Below are positions 23,928-32,728 of a stretch of 34,437 nucleotides of DNA, piece after piece. A model generated the notes under the pieces. The model was given only the letters and a program-made list of their open reading frames with translations. It was not told the origin of the DNA and did not search any database. The stretch is from assembly GCA_008081175.1 (NCBI GenBank), contig VMCW01000193.1:1-34437 (forward strand), read 5' to 3'. This stretch comes from Flavobacteriaceae bacterium (GTDB lineage Bacteria > Bacteroidota > Bacteroidia > Flavobacteriales > Flavobacteriaceae). The position numbers and the translations under genes were made by a program. Position 1 is the stretch's first letter, and each line of letters opens with the position of its first letter.

Positions 23928-25505
23928 TTATTCGAATTGAGCAGCTGTTTCTTTTGCAACAGTGTTTAAGGTATCCAACACCTCGTCTGTGAGTTTCCCT
24001 GCCTTCAGCTCCGCTAAGGTCTTTTTGTGTTTTTTACGCAATGTTTCCAAATAAGCTTGCTCATACGCTTTCACGCTTTCTACAGGAACAGAGCGTAGTA
24101 AGTTCTTGGACCCTGCATAAATTATGGCTACTTGCTCTTCCACTGTAAAAGGATCGTTTTGTGCCTGCTTTAGGATTTCTACGTTTCGCTTTCCTTTTTC
24201 AATCACATTTAAAGTAGCAGCATCTAAGTCAGATCCGAATTTAGCAAAAGCTTCTAATTCACGGAACTGCGCTTGGTCTAGTTTTAATGTTCCTGCAACC
24301 TTTTTCATGGACTTAATCTGTGCAGATCCCCCTACGCGAGATACGGAGATCCCTACGTTAATAGCTGGACGAACACCAGAGTTAAATAAATCGGACTCCA
24401 AGAAAATCTGTCCGTCTGTAATGGAAATCACATTGGTAGGAATGTAGGCAGAAACGTCTCCCGCTTGTGTTTCAATAATCGGAAGAGCTGTTAAAGAGCC
24501 CCCTCCTTTTACTATCTCTTTTAAAGAATCGGGAAGGTCGTTCATTTCTTTTGCAATGCTGTCATCAGAGATCACTTTTGCTGCACGTTCTAACAAGCGT
24601 GAGTGTAAGTAGAAGACATCTCCAGGATAAGCTTCACGTCCTGGAGGGCGACGAAGTAACAAAGAGACCTCACGGTATGCAACTGCTTGCTTTGATAAGT
24701 CATCATAGATGATAAGTGCGGGTCTACCTGTATCTCTAAAATACTCGCCTATCGCCGCTCCAGCAAAAGGAGCATAAACTTGCATGGGTGCTGGATCGGA
24801 AGCATTGGCGGCAACAATAGTTGTATAAGCCATTGCTCCTTTGTCTTCCAAGGTTTTAGCAATTCCAGCTACAGTAGAAGCTTTTTGTCCAATAGCAACA
24901 TAGACACAAAACACCGGTTCTCCGGCATCGTAAAATTCTTTTTGATTAAGTATGGTATCAATACATACTGTTGTTTTTCCTGTTTGTCTATCACCGATAA
25001 CAAGCTCTCGTTGACCTCGGCCTACAGGGATCATGGCGTCTATTGATTTAATACCTGTTTGTAAAGGCTCGTTCACGGGCTGACGAAATACTACTCCAGG
25101 AGCTTTTCGCTCTAATGGCATTTCAAAAAGGTCTCCTTCTATTGCTCCTTTGCCATCAATTGGTTTACCAAGTGTGTTGAGAACCCTGCCTATAACACCC
25201 TCGCCAACATTGATAGAAGCAATCCGTTGTGTTCTTTTTACAGTATCTCCTTCTTTTACCCCTTTAGATGGACCTAGTAGAACTACACCCACATGGTCTT
25301 CTTCAAGATTGAGTACCATTCCTTCCAAGCCCTCTTCAAAGGAAACAAGTTCTCCATATTGAGCATTGGAAAGACCAAATACGCGAGCAATACCATCTCC
25401 TACTTCTAGAACGGTTCCTACTTCATCTAATGAGGAAGCCGAACTAAAACCGGCCAATTGATTTTTTAATATCGCTGAAACTTCAGCTGGGTTTACATCT
25501 GCCAT
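23928..25505 (-). CDS. atpA: ATP synthase F1 alpha subunit
   Basis: This 525-aa subunit carries the non-catalytic nucleotide site of F1. The N-terminal barrel is at 1-95. The P-loop is GDRQTGKTTV, with TILNQKEF after it. Further marks are YVAIGQKASTVA, the Walker B region around ALIIYDDLSKQAVAYRE, and LLRRPPGREAYPGD. The C-terminal helical domain ends in LNTVAKETAAQFE. It is full length and typical. It lies between atpH (12-nt gap) and atpG (3-nt gap). Confidence 0.98.
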   Translation of the reverse strand: MADVNPAEVSAILKNQLAGFSSASSLDEVGTVLEVGDGIARVFGLSNAQYGELVSFEEGLEGMVLNLEEDHVGVVLLGPSKGVKEGDTVKRTQRIASINVGEGVIGRVLNTLGKPIDGKGAIEGDLFEMPLERKAPGVVFRQPVNEPLQTGIKSIDAMIPVGRGQRELVIGDRQTGKTTVCIDTILNQKEFYDAGEPVFCVYVAIGQKASTVAGIAKTLEDKGAMAYTTIVAANASDPAPMQVYAPFAGAAIGEYFRDTGRPALIIYDDLSKQAVAYREVSLLLRRPPGREAYPGDVFYLHSRLLERAAKVISDDSIAKEMNDLPDSLKEIVKGGGSLTALPIIETQAGDVSAYIPTNVISITDGQIFLESDLFNSGVRPAINVGISVSRVGGSAQIKSMKKVAGTLKLDQAQFRELEAFAKFGSDLDAATLNVIEKGKRNVEILKQAQNDPFTVEEQVAIIYAGSKNLLRSVPVESVKAYEQAYLETLRKKHKKTLAELKAGKLTDEVLDTLNTVAKETAAQFE

Positions 25506-25517
25506 GATCGTTTTTCT

Positions 25518-26063
25518 TTAGATCGAATTCGTTTTTGTTATTCTTGTTTTGATTGCCTTAAGTTGATGTGCAACACTAGCGTCGTATTGCAAATCGCCAA
25601 TCTTTAAAATAAACCCGCCCAACAGTTTGGGATCAACTTTATTTTCTATTTGAATTTTGTGTTTTGAAAATGCTTTTGCCTTCTCAAAAACCTTCTTTTC
25701 AAGCTCTGGTGTAAGAGGAACCGCAGAGGTTACTACTGCTACAATTTCACCCTGAGCTTCAGCATATAGCTTTGTATAGTGAGTTGCTACTACTCCCAAC
25801 AAAGACAATCGGTTGTTCTCTGCCAATAGCGCAAACAATTTTGTTGTAGAATCACAGGCTTTAGGAAAAAGTGCATGTACCGCATCGCGCTTTTTATCCA
25901 CTACCAAAAGAGGATTGTCCAAAGCTGTTTGTAACGCTTCACTTTTATTGAGCAAATCTGTAACTAAAAGCATGTCTTGGGCGACTACTGCAGCAGAATT
26001 GTTCTCCTGAGCATACGCAAGTATTGCTTTTGCATAACGATGTGCTGCACGTGTTCCTTTCAT
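25518..26063 (-). CDS. atpH: ATP synthase F1 delta subunit
   Basis: This 181-aa peripheral-stalk subunit joins the b subunits to the top of alpha. The OSCP/delta pattern is seen in RAAHRYAKAILAYA at the N-terminus, LLAENNRLSLLGVVATHY in the middle, and KVDPKLLGGFILKIGDLQYDASVAHQLKAIK near the C-terminus. The start codon follows directly after the atpF stop, so the two are translationally close. Confidence 0.94.
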   Translation of the reverse strand: MKGTRAAHRYAKAILAYAQENNSAAVVAQDMLLVTDLLNKSEALQTALDNPLLVVDKKRDAVHALFPKACDSTTKLFALLAENNRLSLLGVVATHYTKLYAEAQGEIVAVVTSAVPLTPELEKKVFEKAKAFSKHKIQIENKVDPKLLGGFILKIGDLQYDASVAHQLKAIKTRITKTNSI

Positions 26064-26564
26064 TTATTCTAAATCTGTATCCTCCAACAATTGATTGACC
26101 AATTGCATTTGTTTGTCTTTATGCTCGAGTTCATTTTTCAACACCTTTTCGGCAATATCAAGTGCAATAGACCCCACTTGTTCCTTCAATTCATTTATTG
26201 CTGCACGCTTTTCGTTTTGAATAGCTGCCTGTGCTTGGCTCAGAATTTTTTGGGCTTCTTGTTGGGCTTCTTCTTTGGCCGAGGCAATTATTTCTGCCTT
26301 AGTGTTTCTCGCTTCTTTGAGAAGTGCTTCTTTTTCTGCACGAGCTTCTTTTAAGATGCGTTGGTTGTCAGACTGTAAGCTTTCCATTTCGGCACGTGCT
26401 TCTTTTGCTGCCTCAAGCGCATCCTTGATTGAGCTTTCTCGTTCATTGACGGCTGAAAGAATTGGCTTCCAAGCAAACTTTTTCAGCAAGAACAATAAGC
26501 CAATAAATATGGCAGACTGCCAAAAAAACAGACCTAATGAAAATTCACTTATTAATTTTTCCAT
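26064..26564 (-). CDS. atpF: ATP synthase F0 b subunit
   Basis: This 166-aa peripheral-stalk subunit has one membrane helix at about 8-27 (LGLFFWQSAIFIGLLFLL) and then WKPILSAVNERESSIKDAL, a family hallmark. A long charged right-handed coiled coil rich in Ala, Glu and Lys runs from about 45 to 150. It is a single-copy b type, and no b' gene is present. It lies 31 nt after atpE and adjoins atpH. Confidence 0.95.
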   Translation of the reverse strand: MEKLISEFSLGLFFWQSAIFIGLLFLLKKFAWKPILSAVNERESSIKDALEAAKEARAEMESLQSDNQRILKEARAEKEALLKEARNTKAEIIASAKEEAQQEAQKILSQAQAAIQNEKRAAINELKEQVGSIALDIAEKVLKNELEHKDKQMQLVNQLLEDTDLE

Positions 26565-26595
26565 CTTTTAAACCTAAGGTTAAAAAGCCTTTTGA

Positions 26596-26787
26596 TTATA
26601 CCGCAAATAATGCAGCAAACCCAATCCCTTCTACTAGGGCAGCAGCAATCAACATCGCTGTTTGAATTTTACCATAAGCATCGGGTTGACGACCAATTGC
26701 CTCCATTGCAGAACCACCGATTCTACCGATACCCATACCAACACCGATTACTACTAAACCGGCACCTACCATTACTGGAATTTCCAT
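26596..26787 (-). CDS. atpE: ATP synthase F0 c subunit
   Basis: This 63-aa hairpin protein forms the rotor ring. Helix 1 is Gly-rich (GAGLVVIGVGMGIGRIGGSA) and the loop is EAIGRQPDAYGKI. Helix 2 carries the ion-binding Glu in AALVEGIGFAALF. There is no sign of the Gln and Ser/Thr set used by sodium-type rings, so proton coupling is likely. It is short but complete. Confidence 0.95.
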   Translation of the reverse strand: MEIPVMVGAGLVVIGVGMGIGRIGGSAMEAIGRQPDAYGKIQTAMLIAAALVEGIGFAALFAV

Positions 26788-26841
26788 ATTCTAAAATTTA
26801 AAATTAAACACTCTTTTTTTGACACAATATTGTGTTTTTTG

Positions 26842-27942
26842 TTAATGATGTTCATGCTCTTCAGCGGCAAAGCCAAAATAAAGTGCAGAAAGCATCGTAA
26901 ATATATACGCCTGTAACAAGGCAACTAATAATTCTATAATTGATATTGCAAAAGCCAGTCCAAAAGACAACGGACTTCCTAACCAACTTTTGAAAATAAA
27001 CATCAAACCGATTAAGCTCATCAATACGATATGTCCAGCTTGCATGTTGGCATACAATCGAATGAGTAGAGAAAAGGGTTTAATGAATATCCCTAAAACT
27101 TCGATGGGGATCAAAATGATATACAAAGGAATCTTAGCGTACCACTTCATTGATCCTCCAAGAGGATCAAAAATGTGAAGCCAATAGTCTTTGGTGCCTG
27201 TAAAGTTTGTTATGACAAAGGTCAATAACGCCAACCCAAAAGTGACCGCAATGTTTCCAGTTACATTTACTCCAAGGGGAGTAAGCCCCAATAAATTCAA
27301 AAACCAAATGAAAAAGAAAATCGTCAACAGGAAGTTCATGTATTTTCCATATTTCTTCTCTCCAATATTGGGCCGAGCAATGTCATCTCTTATGTACAAT
27401 ACTATAGGCTCGAAGAGGCGTCCCACACCAGCAGGCAATCCTCCAGTTTTGGTATATGATTTTGCTAAATTGGTGAAGAGAAAAAACATCAAAACCGCTA
27501 TGAGGAGCATACTTACTACTCCTTTGGTAATAGAAAAATCTAGCGGGGCAACATTAGTAGCATGATTGCTTTCGTCGTAATTTATTGTCCCTTCAGCATC
27601 TGTTTTATAAATTTTTCCGTGCTCAAGTTTGTAATAATTTGAGCCTACATGAGCAACACTTTCCCCGTGGTGTAATTTCGATGAGGAAAAAATTTGAAGC
27701 CCATTGTCCCACAATATAACTGGAAGTGGAATTCCTATGTAAACGTGTTCCCCTGCTTGATCCGTGTAGGAAAACAAGCTAAAGTCATATGCGTCCTCAA
27801 GGTGATGCGAAATGTATTGTTTGATTTCGGTTTTTAAATCTCCCGAAGATTCCGTCTCTTTTGCTTGTGAAAAATTGGCCGCAAAAAATAATGCAAGAAA
27901 TAAGAAAAAAGAAGCGTTTATTTTTTTTATCATCGACAGCAT
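26842..27942 (-). CDS. atpB: ATP synthase F0 a subunit
   Basis: This 366-aa subunit forms the proton half-channels. A signal-like N-terminus (INASFFLFLALFFAANFSQA) and an exported domain at about 25-130 precede the membrane part, an extension usual in Bacteroidetes. The essential Arg is in LLIRLYANMQAGHIVL, and the last helix contains LLVALLQAYIFTMLSALY. The C-terminus is His- and Glu-rich (EEHEHH). The start could be the ATG at 27942 or the one three codons on at 27933. It is the first gene of the atpBEFHAG operon, with a TACATTTG box upstream. Confidence 0.95.
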   Translation of the reverse strand: MLSMIKKINASFFLFLALFFAANFSQAKETESSGDLKTEIKQYISHHLEDAYDFSLFSYTDQAGEHVYIGIPLPVILWDNGLQIFSSSKLHHGESVAHVGSNYYKLEHGKIYKTDAEGTINYDESNHATNVAPLDFSITKGVVSMLLIAVLMFFLFTNLAKSYTKTGGLPAGVGRLFEPIVLYIRDDIARPNIGEKKYGKYMNFLLTIFFFIWFLNLLGLTPLGVNVTGNIAVTFGLALLTFVITNFTGTKDYWLHIFDPLGGSMKWYAKIPLYIILIPIEVLGIFIKPFSLLIRLYANMQAGHIVLMSLIGLMFIFKSWLGSPLSFGLAFAISIIELLVALLQAYIFTMLSALYFGFAAEEHEHH

Positions 27943-27976
27943 TGAACTATAGTGTGAATAGTGTTTTTTTGCGCTG

Positions 27977-27984
27977 CAAATGTA
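27977..27984 (-). promoter_or_regulatory. -7 promoter box of the atpBEFHAG operon
   Basis: On the minus strand this is TACATTTG, a perfect TAnnTTTG, 34 nt before the first atpB ATG. A TTG lies 23 nt further upstream (28010-28008), slightly far for a -33 box. It suggests the atp genes have their own promoter within the larger minus-strand cluster. Confidence 0.55.
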
Positions 27985-28081
27985 AGGTTTTAGTATAAAA
28001 AAAGAAACAATTGATGGCTTTTTTGAACCTCTTTGTTTTTACTGTTGTCTTTCTGTATTATTTATACTGTTTTTATGTGAA

Positions 28082-28459
28082 TCAAAACCTTCTTGCTAAA
28101 AGGACAACTTCGGAAAAAAGACCTATTGCATATGGGATGAAAAAAACAAAAAACTCTTTTCTTGAAAGCATCCCATCGAGTTGAAACTGAGGGTGAAAAA
28201 ATAAAAAGTATACTGCTAATTTGAGCGCTACTGTAGTTAAATACAAGAGAGAAAGGTTGTTTTTTTTCTTTTGCATACCATAGCCAAGAAGCAACAAGGC
28301 AACCAAGGCCAAGACTGCATTGATCGCATAACTCTGAAACAAAAAATACTTATACTCTGGAAGAGCATTGAGGTGTACTTGTAGTGATACTCCCAATGTT
28401 ATTAGAAAAATAAGGAGGTAGCCAATGTTTTTTTTCATAAGTAGGTAGGTGATTTTCAA
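28082..28459 (-). CDS. Small four-helix membrane protein next to atpZ (DUF6168-like)
   Basis: This 125-aa protein has four hydrophobic segments at about 13-30, 42-60, 68-88 and 102-121, with short basic loops such as GMQKKKNN. The start may be the ATG at 28459 or at codon 8 (28438). Its position between atpZ (1 nt away) and atpB suggests a role with F0 assembly, like AtpI-type proteins, but I see no AtpI signature. I recall a family of this type, DUF6168, in the same spot in flavobacteria. This is context more than sequence. Confidence 0.55.
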   Translation of the reverse strand: MKITYLLMKKNIGYLLIFLITLGVSLQVHLNALPEYKYFLFQSYAINAVLALVALLLLGYGMQKKKNNLSLLYLTTVALKLAVYFLFFHPQFQLDGMLSRKEFFVFFIPYAIGLFSEVVLLARRF

Positions 28460-28460
28460 A

Positions 28461-28673
28461 CTACCAAAATTTTTTGCTTTGCTTGTATATCATCCACAAG
28501 GTTGCAAGCATTCCAAAGGCAGTCAAAATAAAAACATAGGGCACTTTTGTTGAAGAAAACCTTTCTTCTAGGAATTGTCCTATTCGGACACTACCCCATA
28601 CAATCAAACCGATTTGAAAAGCAAGGCTAGAGAACGTTAGCCACCTGTTCGGCTTTTTCTCCTGCTTTTTCAT
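28461..28673 (-). CDS. atpZ: AtpZ/AtpI family protein
   Basis: This 70-aa protein has two membrane helices at about 13-34 and 45-63. The first begins LTFSSLAFQIGLIVWGSVRIG, close to the FSGLAFQMG pattern of flavobacterial AtpZ/AtpI proteins. These help assemble or gate the c-ring and may act in magnesium or calcium uptake. The first 47 nt of the gene overlap the 3' end of the bactofilin gene in another frame. The Lys-rich start MKKQEKKPNRW is normal for the family, so this overlap seems real. Confidence 0.75.
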   Translation of the reverse strand: MKKQEKKPNRWLTFSSLAFQIGLIVWGSVRIGQFLEERFSSTKVPYVFILTAFGMLATLWMIYKQSKKFW

Positions 28674-29040
28674 TGTTGTGCTTTAGCTTTTTGATTCCGT
28701 CTTCTTCAGAATGCATAGAACAATGAGCATTGAAAACAGCTCCAGACTCTACTATGAGTTTCTGAATATGTACCTTTCCTTCTACTGTAGAGGCTGATTT
28801 TAGGCTCAATGTCCCAGAGACGGTCAATTCTCCGTTGAAATATCCTTCAATATCTGCGTGACCACACAACACTTTCCCCTTTACATGAGCCTGTTTTCCC
28901 AGTATGAGTTTTCCTGTAGTTACTACTTCTCCCTCTACATTACCATCAATCCGAATGTCGGTATCTGATTTGATCGTTCCTGTTAAATTTGTTTTGAAGT
29001 CAATTTTGCTGTATTGACCATTCGTGTCTGTTCCTTTCAT
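28627..29040 (-). CDS. Bactofilin (polymer-forming cytoskeletal protein)
   Basis: This 137-aa protein has the DUF583 right-handed beta-helix core at about 12-105: TNLTGTIKSDTDIRIDGNVEGEV, then GKLILGKQAHVKGKV, ADIEGYFNGELTVSG and LKSASTVEGKVHIQKLIVE. The short polar N-terminus and a Lys- and Glu-rich tail flank it. Bactofilins form nucleotide-free filaments at the membrane in cell shape, stalks and motility. The start overlaps the sprE stop by 4 nt (ATGA), which suggests translational coupling. Its 3' end overlaps atpZ. Confidence 0.9.
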   Translation of the reverse strand: MKGTDTNGQYSKIDFKTNLTGTIKSDTDIRIDGNVEGEVVTTGKLILGKQAHVKGKVLCGHADIEGYFNGELTVSGTLSLKSASTVEGKVHIQKLIVESGAVFNAHCSMHSEEDGIKKLKHNNEKAGEKAEQVANVL

Positions 29041-31505
29041 TTTGATTTATTTAACCAGGTTTTATTTTTTATGTAATCGCGGTATTGGGAAGCCAAAGTT
29101 ACAAAATTCTCCATGTTGTTCAGTCCAAAAACCGTTTGTCGCTCTGTCGTCTTCCATTGTTCAATTTCTTTAGGGTCTCGAATCCCATGAACCACAACAA
29201 AATAATAGTCCGAGTTGTAGGTGTCTAAACTCAGATCCCAGAAATTATTGTGCTTTTTGAGTTCTTCTTTAAAGCTACTAATAAAGTTTTCTGCATTTTC
29301 CTTTTGATCACTTTTAAAGGGAAAAATCCATTTGTAATTTTTATAGATCGTTCCTGTTTCCTCAAGCTCGTTTAGGGCAGTTATACGCTCTACTATTTTT
29401 TTTGCTTCAATTCCTTCTTCTACAGCGCTGTAGTTTACTGCGACTTCATTTAAAGCCTCTTTCCATGCTTTTACTCCTTTAAGTCGGCCTAGTGTATGTG
29501 CTTTAAGCAAGCTAATTTTGGGCTCCATTTGGGTTCCACTCAGCAGTACCGCTAACAATTCTATCTCTTTTAAGGTTTCCTGAAATTTTTGCTGTTCAAA
29601 TAAGGTTAACACTTTTGAATACCGCTTTTCTGGTGTGGTGATTTCGGTGTTTTCAATGTTTTCTGGGTTTGAAAGTATTTGAGCAAAAGCTGTTTTTGGG
29701 TGCTTTTCAATAATTTCATTTTTGAAGGTTTCCGCTTTCATGGGGGCGCTTTTTTCATTGATTTTATAAAGATGATACAGCGCTTGTACAGCAATTCCTT
29801 CTGGTGGGTTTGAAAGGAGTACCCTTTCTAAGCGTTTTTCTCCTAAAGAAAAATCATTGAATTTTTCTTTATAAATCATTCCCAGTTGAAGGTAAGCGTT
29901 TTGAGTGATTAATAACAAACTATCTCTTTCTTTCTTTGTTTTAGGCAGTGTCGCTACAAAACTTTCTGGTGTTTCTTGAATTAGAATAGAGGTTGTTCTT
30001 TGATTTTCAGCAGAAGTTGCTGTCTTTGATAGCGTTAAAATTGAAGAGGCGCTTCTCCAATTATCCACGTTTGGTCTGTTACCCCAATTGGCTAAATACG
30101 CTTGTTTTCCTGTAAGAAGTTGATTTTGATTGTAAAAATAAAAAGAGGTTTTTGACCGGCTTGAGAATTGAAACCTTTTTTGCTGATTTTCTTGTTCTGC
30201 TTTTGCTACTTCCTGTTCCTGTTTTTTATTGATGTAATCTTCAAAAAAAGCCAGTTGCTCGCTTTTTGTCATTGCCAGTAACTTTAAGATACTATCCGTT
30301 TGAGAAGCCTTTTTTTCATAGAAAATTACTTCCTCTAGATTGTCTCTCTTTCTTTGAATTTTTTGGTAGGCTCTTGATTTGAGGTCGTAAAGAGGTAAGG
30401 TTTTGTCTAAATAATTTCCAGACTCAAGATAGTTCCCTTGCTGGAAGTAATAGTCTGCAAGATTTTGATAGTTTTCAATTTGAGTATACGAATCAAGGGA
30501 GGGCGATTCAAGCGAACGGTTAAAATGAAGCAATGCTAAACTGTCTTGATGCTCTTTTAAATACAATAATGCAAATGCTCGTTCCAGTGTGTGAAAGTGG
30601 TCGCTGTTTTCATAGTTATTTAACATTTTTTTCAAAAAAGCTTCCCGTTTTTCTAAGGTAATAGTTGTGTCTAGTTCATTTTCTTTGATCAAGGAGTGAA
30701 CAAGAAACTTACGTGGCCCTTTTCGTTTAAGTTCCACAATTTGTTTGTAAGCCCATTGGGCAGAATCCCTCTTTCCTAATTGTTCAAAAAGCTGTCCTGT
30801 GATGTAGAGGTAACGTGACTTATTTTTTCTTTTAGGTTCTTCTAGAGCAGCTCTTTTTATATAAAAGACGGCAGAATCTAGTGCTTTTAAATTGGTGAAG
30901 GCCTGAGCTAGGGTAGCGTTGGCTAGTGGATAGTATTTGTTCTTAGCTTTTAACGCTCGAGCTAATGGCCCTAGGTTGTCAATTGCTAATTCCACATTTC
31001 TAAGCCGAATATTTGTTTTTTCTCTCCAAATCTTCCCTTCTGTAAAAACCGCTTGATCTGCTCCACTTTTTAAAAGAAAGTTAAACGCTTCTAGAGCTGG
31101 GAAAAAACGTCGATCAAAGTATCTTGCTTTTCCAAGAAGCAAGTACGCCTCGTCCATTTTTCGGTTGTACTGCTCATTATTTAGGTTTATTGAATGTTTT
31201 TGAATGGCCTTAACTGCTTTTTCCTCAGCACGATCAAAACCAGGTACAAGTGTTGGCTCATCAATGTTTTCCCCTCTCAAATTAATTGGCTCTACGGGAA
31301 GAAGCTCAAAAAAGTTGTCTTCAAAAGCCTCTTCTAAAATAGACTCCCCCACTTCAAAGGCCTCTTTTGCATTGAATAACACATTGAATTTTGTGGTCAG
31401 TGTGTGGTATTCCCTGTTTAAAATTCCTTTTTTTGTTGTACTACAAGAAGACAAAAAAAGGGCCGTTAAAATATTAAGCCAAAATGCTGGTCTCCTATAA
31501 AACAT
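29037..31505 (-). CDS. sprE: Gliding/type IX secretion TPR lipoprotein SprE (PorW)
   Basis: This 822-aa lipoprotein has lipobox LFLSSC with the lipidated Cys at about residue 21. The next segment, TTKKGILNREYHTLTTKFNVLFNAKEAF, is the hallmark N-terminus of SprE/PorW. Many TPR-like helical repeats follow (for example YLLLGKARYFDRRFFPALEAF and QNLADYYFQQGNYLESGNYL), with Gln- and Glu-rich linkers. SprE and PorW are needed for type IX secretion and gliding and are thought to connect the outer-membrane translocon to the PorKN/GldKN ring. The length is slightly below the flavobacterial norm as I recall it. It is the first gene before bactofilin and atpZ. Confidence 0.85.
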   Translation of the reverse strand: MFYRRPAFWLNILTALFLSSCSTTKKGILNREYHTLTTKFNVLFNAKEAFEVGESILEEAFEDNFFELLPVEPINLRGENIDEPTLVPGFDRAEEKAVKAIQKHSINLNNEQYNRKMDEAYLLLGKARYFDRRFFPALEAFNFLLKSGADQAVFTEGKIWREKTNIRLRNVELAIDNLGPLARALKAKNKYYPLANATLAQAFTNLKALDSAVFYIKRAALEEPKRKNKSRYLYITGQLFEQLGKRDSAQWAYKQIVELKRKGPRKFLVHSLIKENELDTTITLEKREAFLKKMLNNYENSDHFHTLERAFALLYLKEHQDSLALLHFNRSLESPSLDSYTQIENYQNLADYYFQQGNYLESGNYLDKTLPLYDLKSRAYQKIQRKRDNLEEVIFYEKKASQTDSILKLLAMTKSEQLAFFEDYINKKQEQEVAKAEQENQQKRFQFSSRSKTSFYFYNQNQLLTGKQAYLANWGNRPNVDNWRSASSILTLSKTATSAENQRTTSILIQETPESFVATLPKTKKERDSLLLITQNAYLQLGMIYKEKFNDFSLGEKRLERVLLSNPPEGIAVQALYHLYKINEKSAPMKAETFKNEIIEKHPKTAFAQILSNPENIENTEITTPEKRYSKVLTLFEQQKFQETLKEIELLAVLLSGTQMEPKISLLKAHTLGRLKGVKAWKEALNEVAVNYSAVEEGIEAKKIVERITALNELEETGTIYKNYKWIFPFKSDQKENAENFISSFKEELKKHNNFWDLSLDTYNSDYYFVVVHGIRDPKEIEQWKTTERQTVFGLNNMENFVTLASQYRDYIKNKTWLNKSK

Positions 31506-31607
31506 CTTTATTTCTTGTCCTCTAATAACTCTTAAACAATCAATTTAGTGTGTTGCTCACACCATATTTATAAAACCAAGGGAGGCAGAGTTTCTAATTT
31601 ATAATTC

Positions 31608-31627
31608 CAAAACCATAGGTGGTTTTG
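31608..31627. repeat. Short hairpin in the sprE/reductase intergenic region
   Basis: CAAAACC (31608-31614) and GGTTTTG (31621-31627) form a 7-bp stem around the loop ATAGGT. There is no T-tract on either side, so it is not a standard terminator. It lies between two divergent genes, where an operator is possible. Confidence 0.35.
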
Positions 31628-31661
31628 AATATATAGCCCTTTTCAATAGTAATCATTTTTC

Positions 31662-31669
31662 TACATTTG
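31662..31669 (+). promoter_or_regulatory. -7 promoter box of the PaaE-like reductase gene
   Basis: TACATTTG matches TAnnTTTG perfectly and ends 13 nt before the ATG at 31683. The -33 region holds only a T-run (TTTTC at about 31640). Confidence 0.55.
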
Positions 31670-31682
31670 CCAAAAAAAAGCG

Positions 31683-32720
31683 ATGTCTAAAACTCACCTA
31701 TTACAAGTCAAAGCAGTAGAACGTCTTACAGAAGAGTCTGTAGTCCTAACCTTTGATGTGCCTGAATCAGTTAAAGGGTCCTTTCAATATCTTCCTGGAC
31801 AATATGTTAGCTTAGAAACCACGATTAACGGGGAAACAGTACGTCGCTCTTACTCCCTTTGTTCTTCCCCTCACAGTGGTTTGTTGCAAGTGGGAATCAA
31901 AGAGGTGTCTCAAGGTCTTTTTTCTACCTATGCCAATCAAAAGCTAAGTGTCGGTGAAACTTTAAAAGTAGGCCTTCCAGAGGGACGTTTTACTCTTGAT
32001 ACTGAAAAAAGTACTCCTCTTATGGCTGTAGCTGCAGGAAGTGGAATTACCCCTATCCTTTCGATAATAAAATCGGCGATTCATCAAGACTCTAAAACAC
32101 CTATCGTGTTGGTCTATGGAAATAAATCTCCTGAAAAAACGATGTTTTATGAAACATTAAGGCAGCTAGAAAAAGAACACCCTAAACAGATAAAAATTCA
32201 TTGGGTCTTTTCAGAGGCAACAGTAGAAGGAGCTCATTTTGGAAGAATTGATGCTTCCCTTTTAAAATACGCATTAAATCAAACCAATACAGTTCCTAAA
32301 AAGTATTTCTTATGTGGTCCCGAACCCATGATTCGTCTTTCTGAACAATTTCTTTCGGAAAATGGAATAGGGCAAGATCAAATTCATTTTGAACTGTTCA
32401 CCACAAGTAGTGCAAAAGAAGCCATTGTAAATACAGCAAAAAAAGGAGAACTACAAATAACGTGTGATGAGGTTACACACAAGTTGGATTTAGTCCCAAA
32501 CAAAACGCTCTTAGACATTGCTCTTCAAGCAAAACTGGATGTACCCTACTCCTGTCAAGGGGGCGTGTGCAGCAGTTGTATCGGTAAGATTACTTCCGGT
32601 CAAGCGTCGATGATTTCCAATCAAATTTTAACGGATGAAGAGGTCGCAGAGGGGCTTGTTCTGACCTGTCAAGCTGTTGCAAAATCAGAACATATCAGTG
32701 TAGACTATGACGACGTGTAG
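31683..32720 (+). CDS. FAD/NAD(P)H oxidoreductase with C-terminal [2Fe-2S] ferredoxin domain (PaaE-like)
   Basis: This 345-aa electron-transfer protein has three modules. The FAD domain (1-105) has RRSYSLCSSP (54-63). The NAD(P) domain has AAGSGITPILSI (117-128) and CGPEPM (211-216). The plant-type ferredoxin domain (255-345) has ligands Cys291, Cys296, Cys299 and Cys329. This order is that of PaaE, the reductase of phenylacetyl-CoA epoxidase, but no paaABCD genes are near, so the partner oxygenase or desaturase is unknown. It is transcribed alone and converges with the DUF6427 gene, 8 nt away. Confidence 0.88.
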   Translation: MSKTHLLQVKAVERLTEESVVLTFDVPESVKGSFQYLPGQYVSLETTINGETVRRSYSLCSSPHSGLLQVGIKEVSQGLFSTYANQKLSVGETLKVGLPEGRFTLDTEKSTPLMAVAAGSGITPILSIIKSAIHQDSKTPIVLVYGNKSPEKTMFYETLRQLEKEHPKQIKIHWVFSEATVEGAHFGRIDASLLKYALNQTNTVPKKYFLCGPEPMIRLSEQFLSENGIGQDQIHFELFTTSSAKEAIVNTAKKGELQITCDEVTHKLDLVPNKTLLDIALQAKLDVPYSCQGGVCSSCIGKITSGQASMISNQILTDEEVAEGLVLTCQAVAKSEHISVDYDDV

Positions 32721-32728
32721 TCATTTCC

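Noticed and set aside
23061..27942. Absence of atpD and atpC from the ATP synthase operon
   Set aside because: A split operon is usual in Bacteroidetes. It is not evidence of a broken enzyme.
31501..31520. Identical 14-nt string AAGAAATAAAGATG at the starts of sprE and the HEXXH lipoprotein gene
   Set aside because: It is a short A-rich string in AT-rich leaders and includes the start codon. Two copies are not enough to call a regulatory motif.
31683..32720. Phenylacetate degradation locus
   Set aside because: Only the PaaE-like reductase is present. No paaABCD genes or phenylacetyl-CoA ligase gene are nearby.
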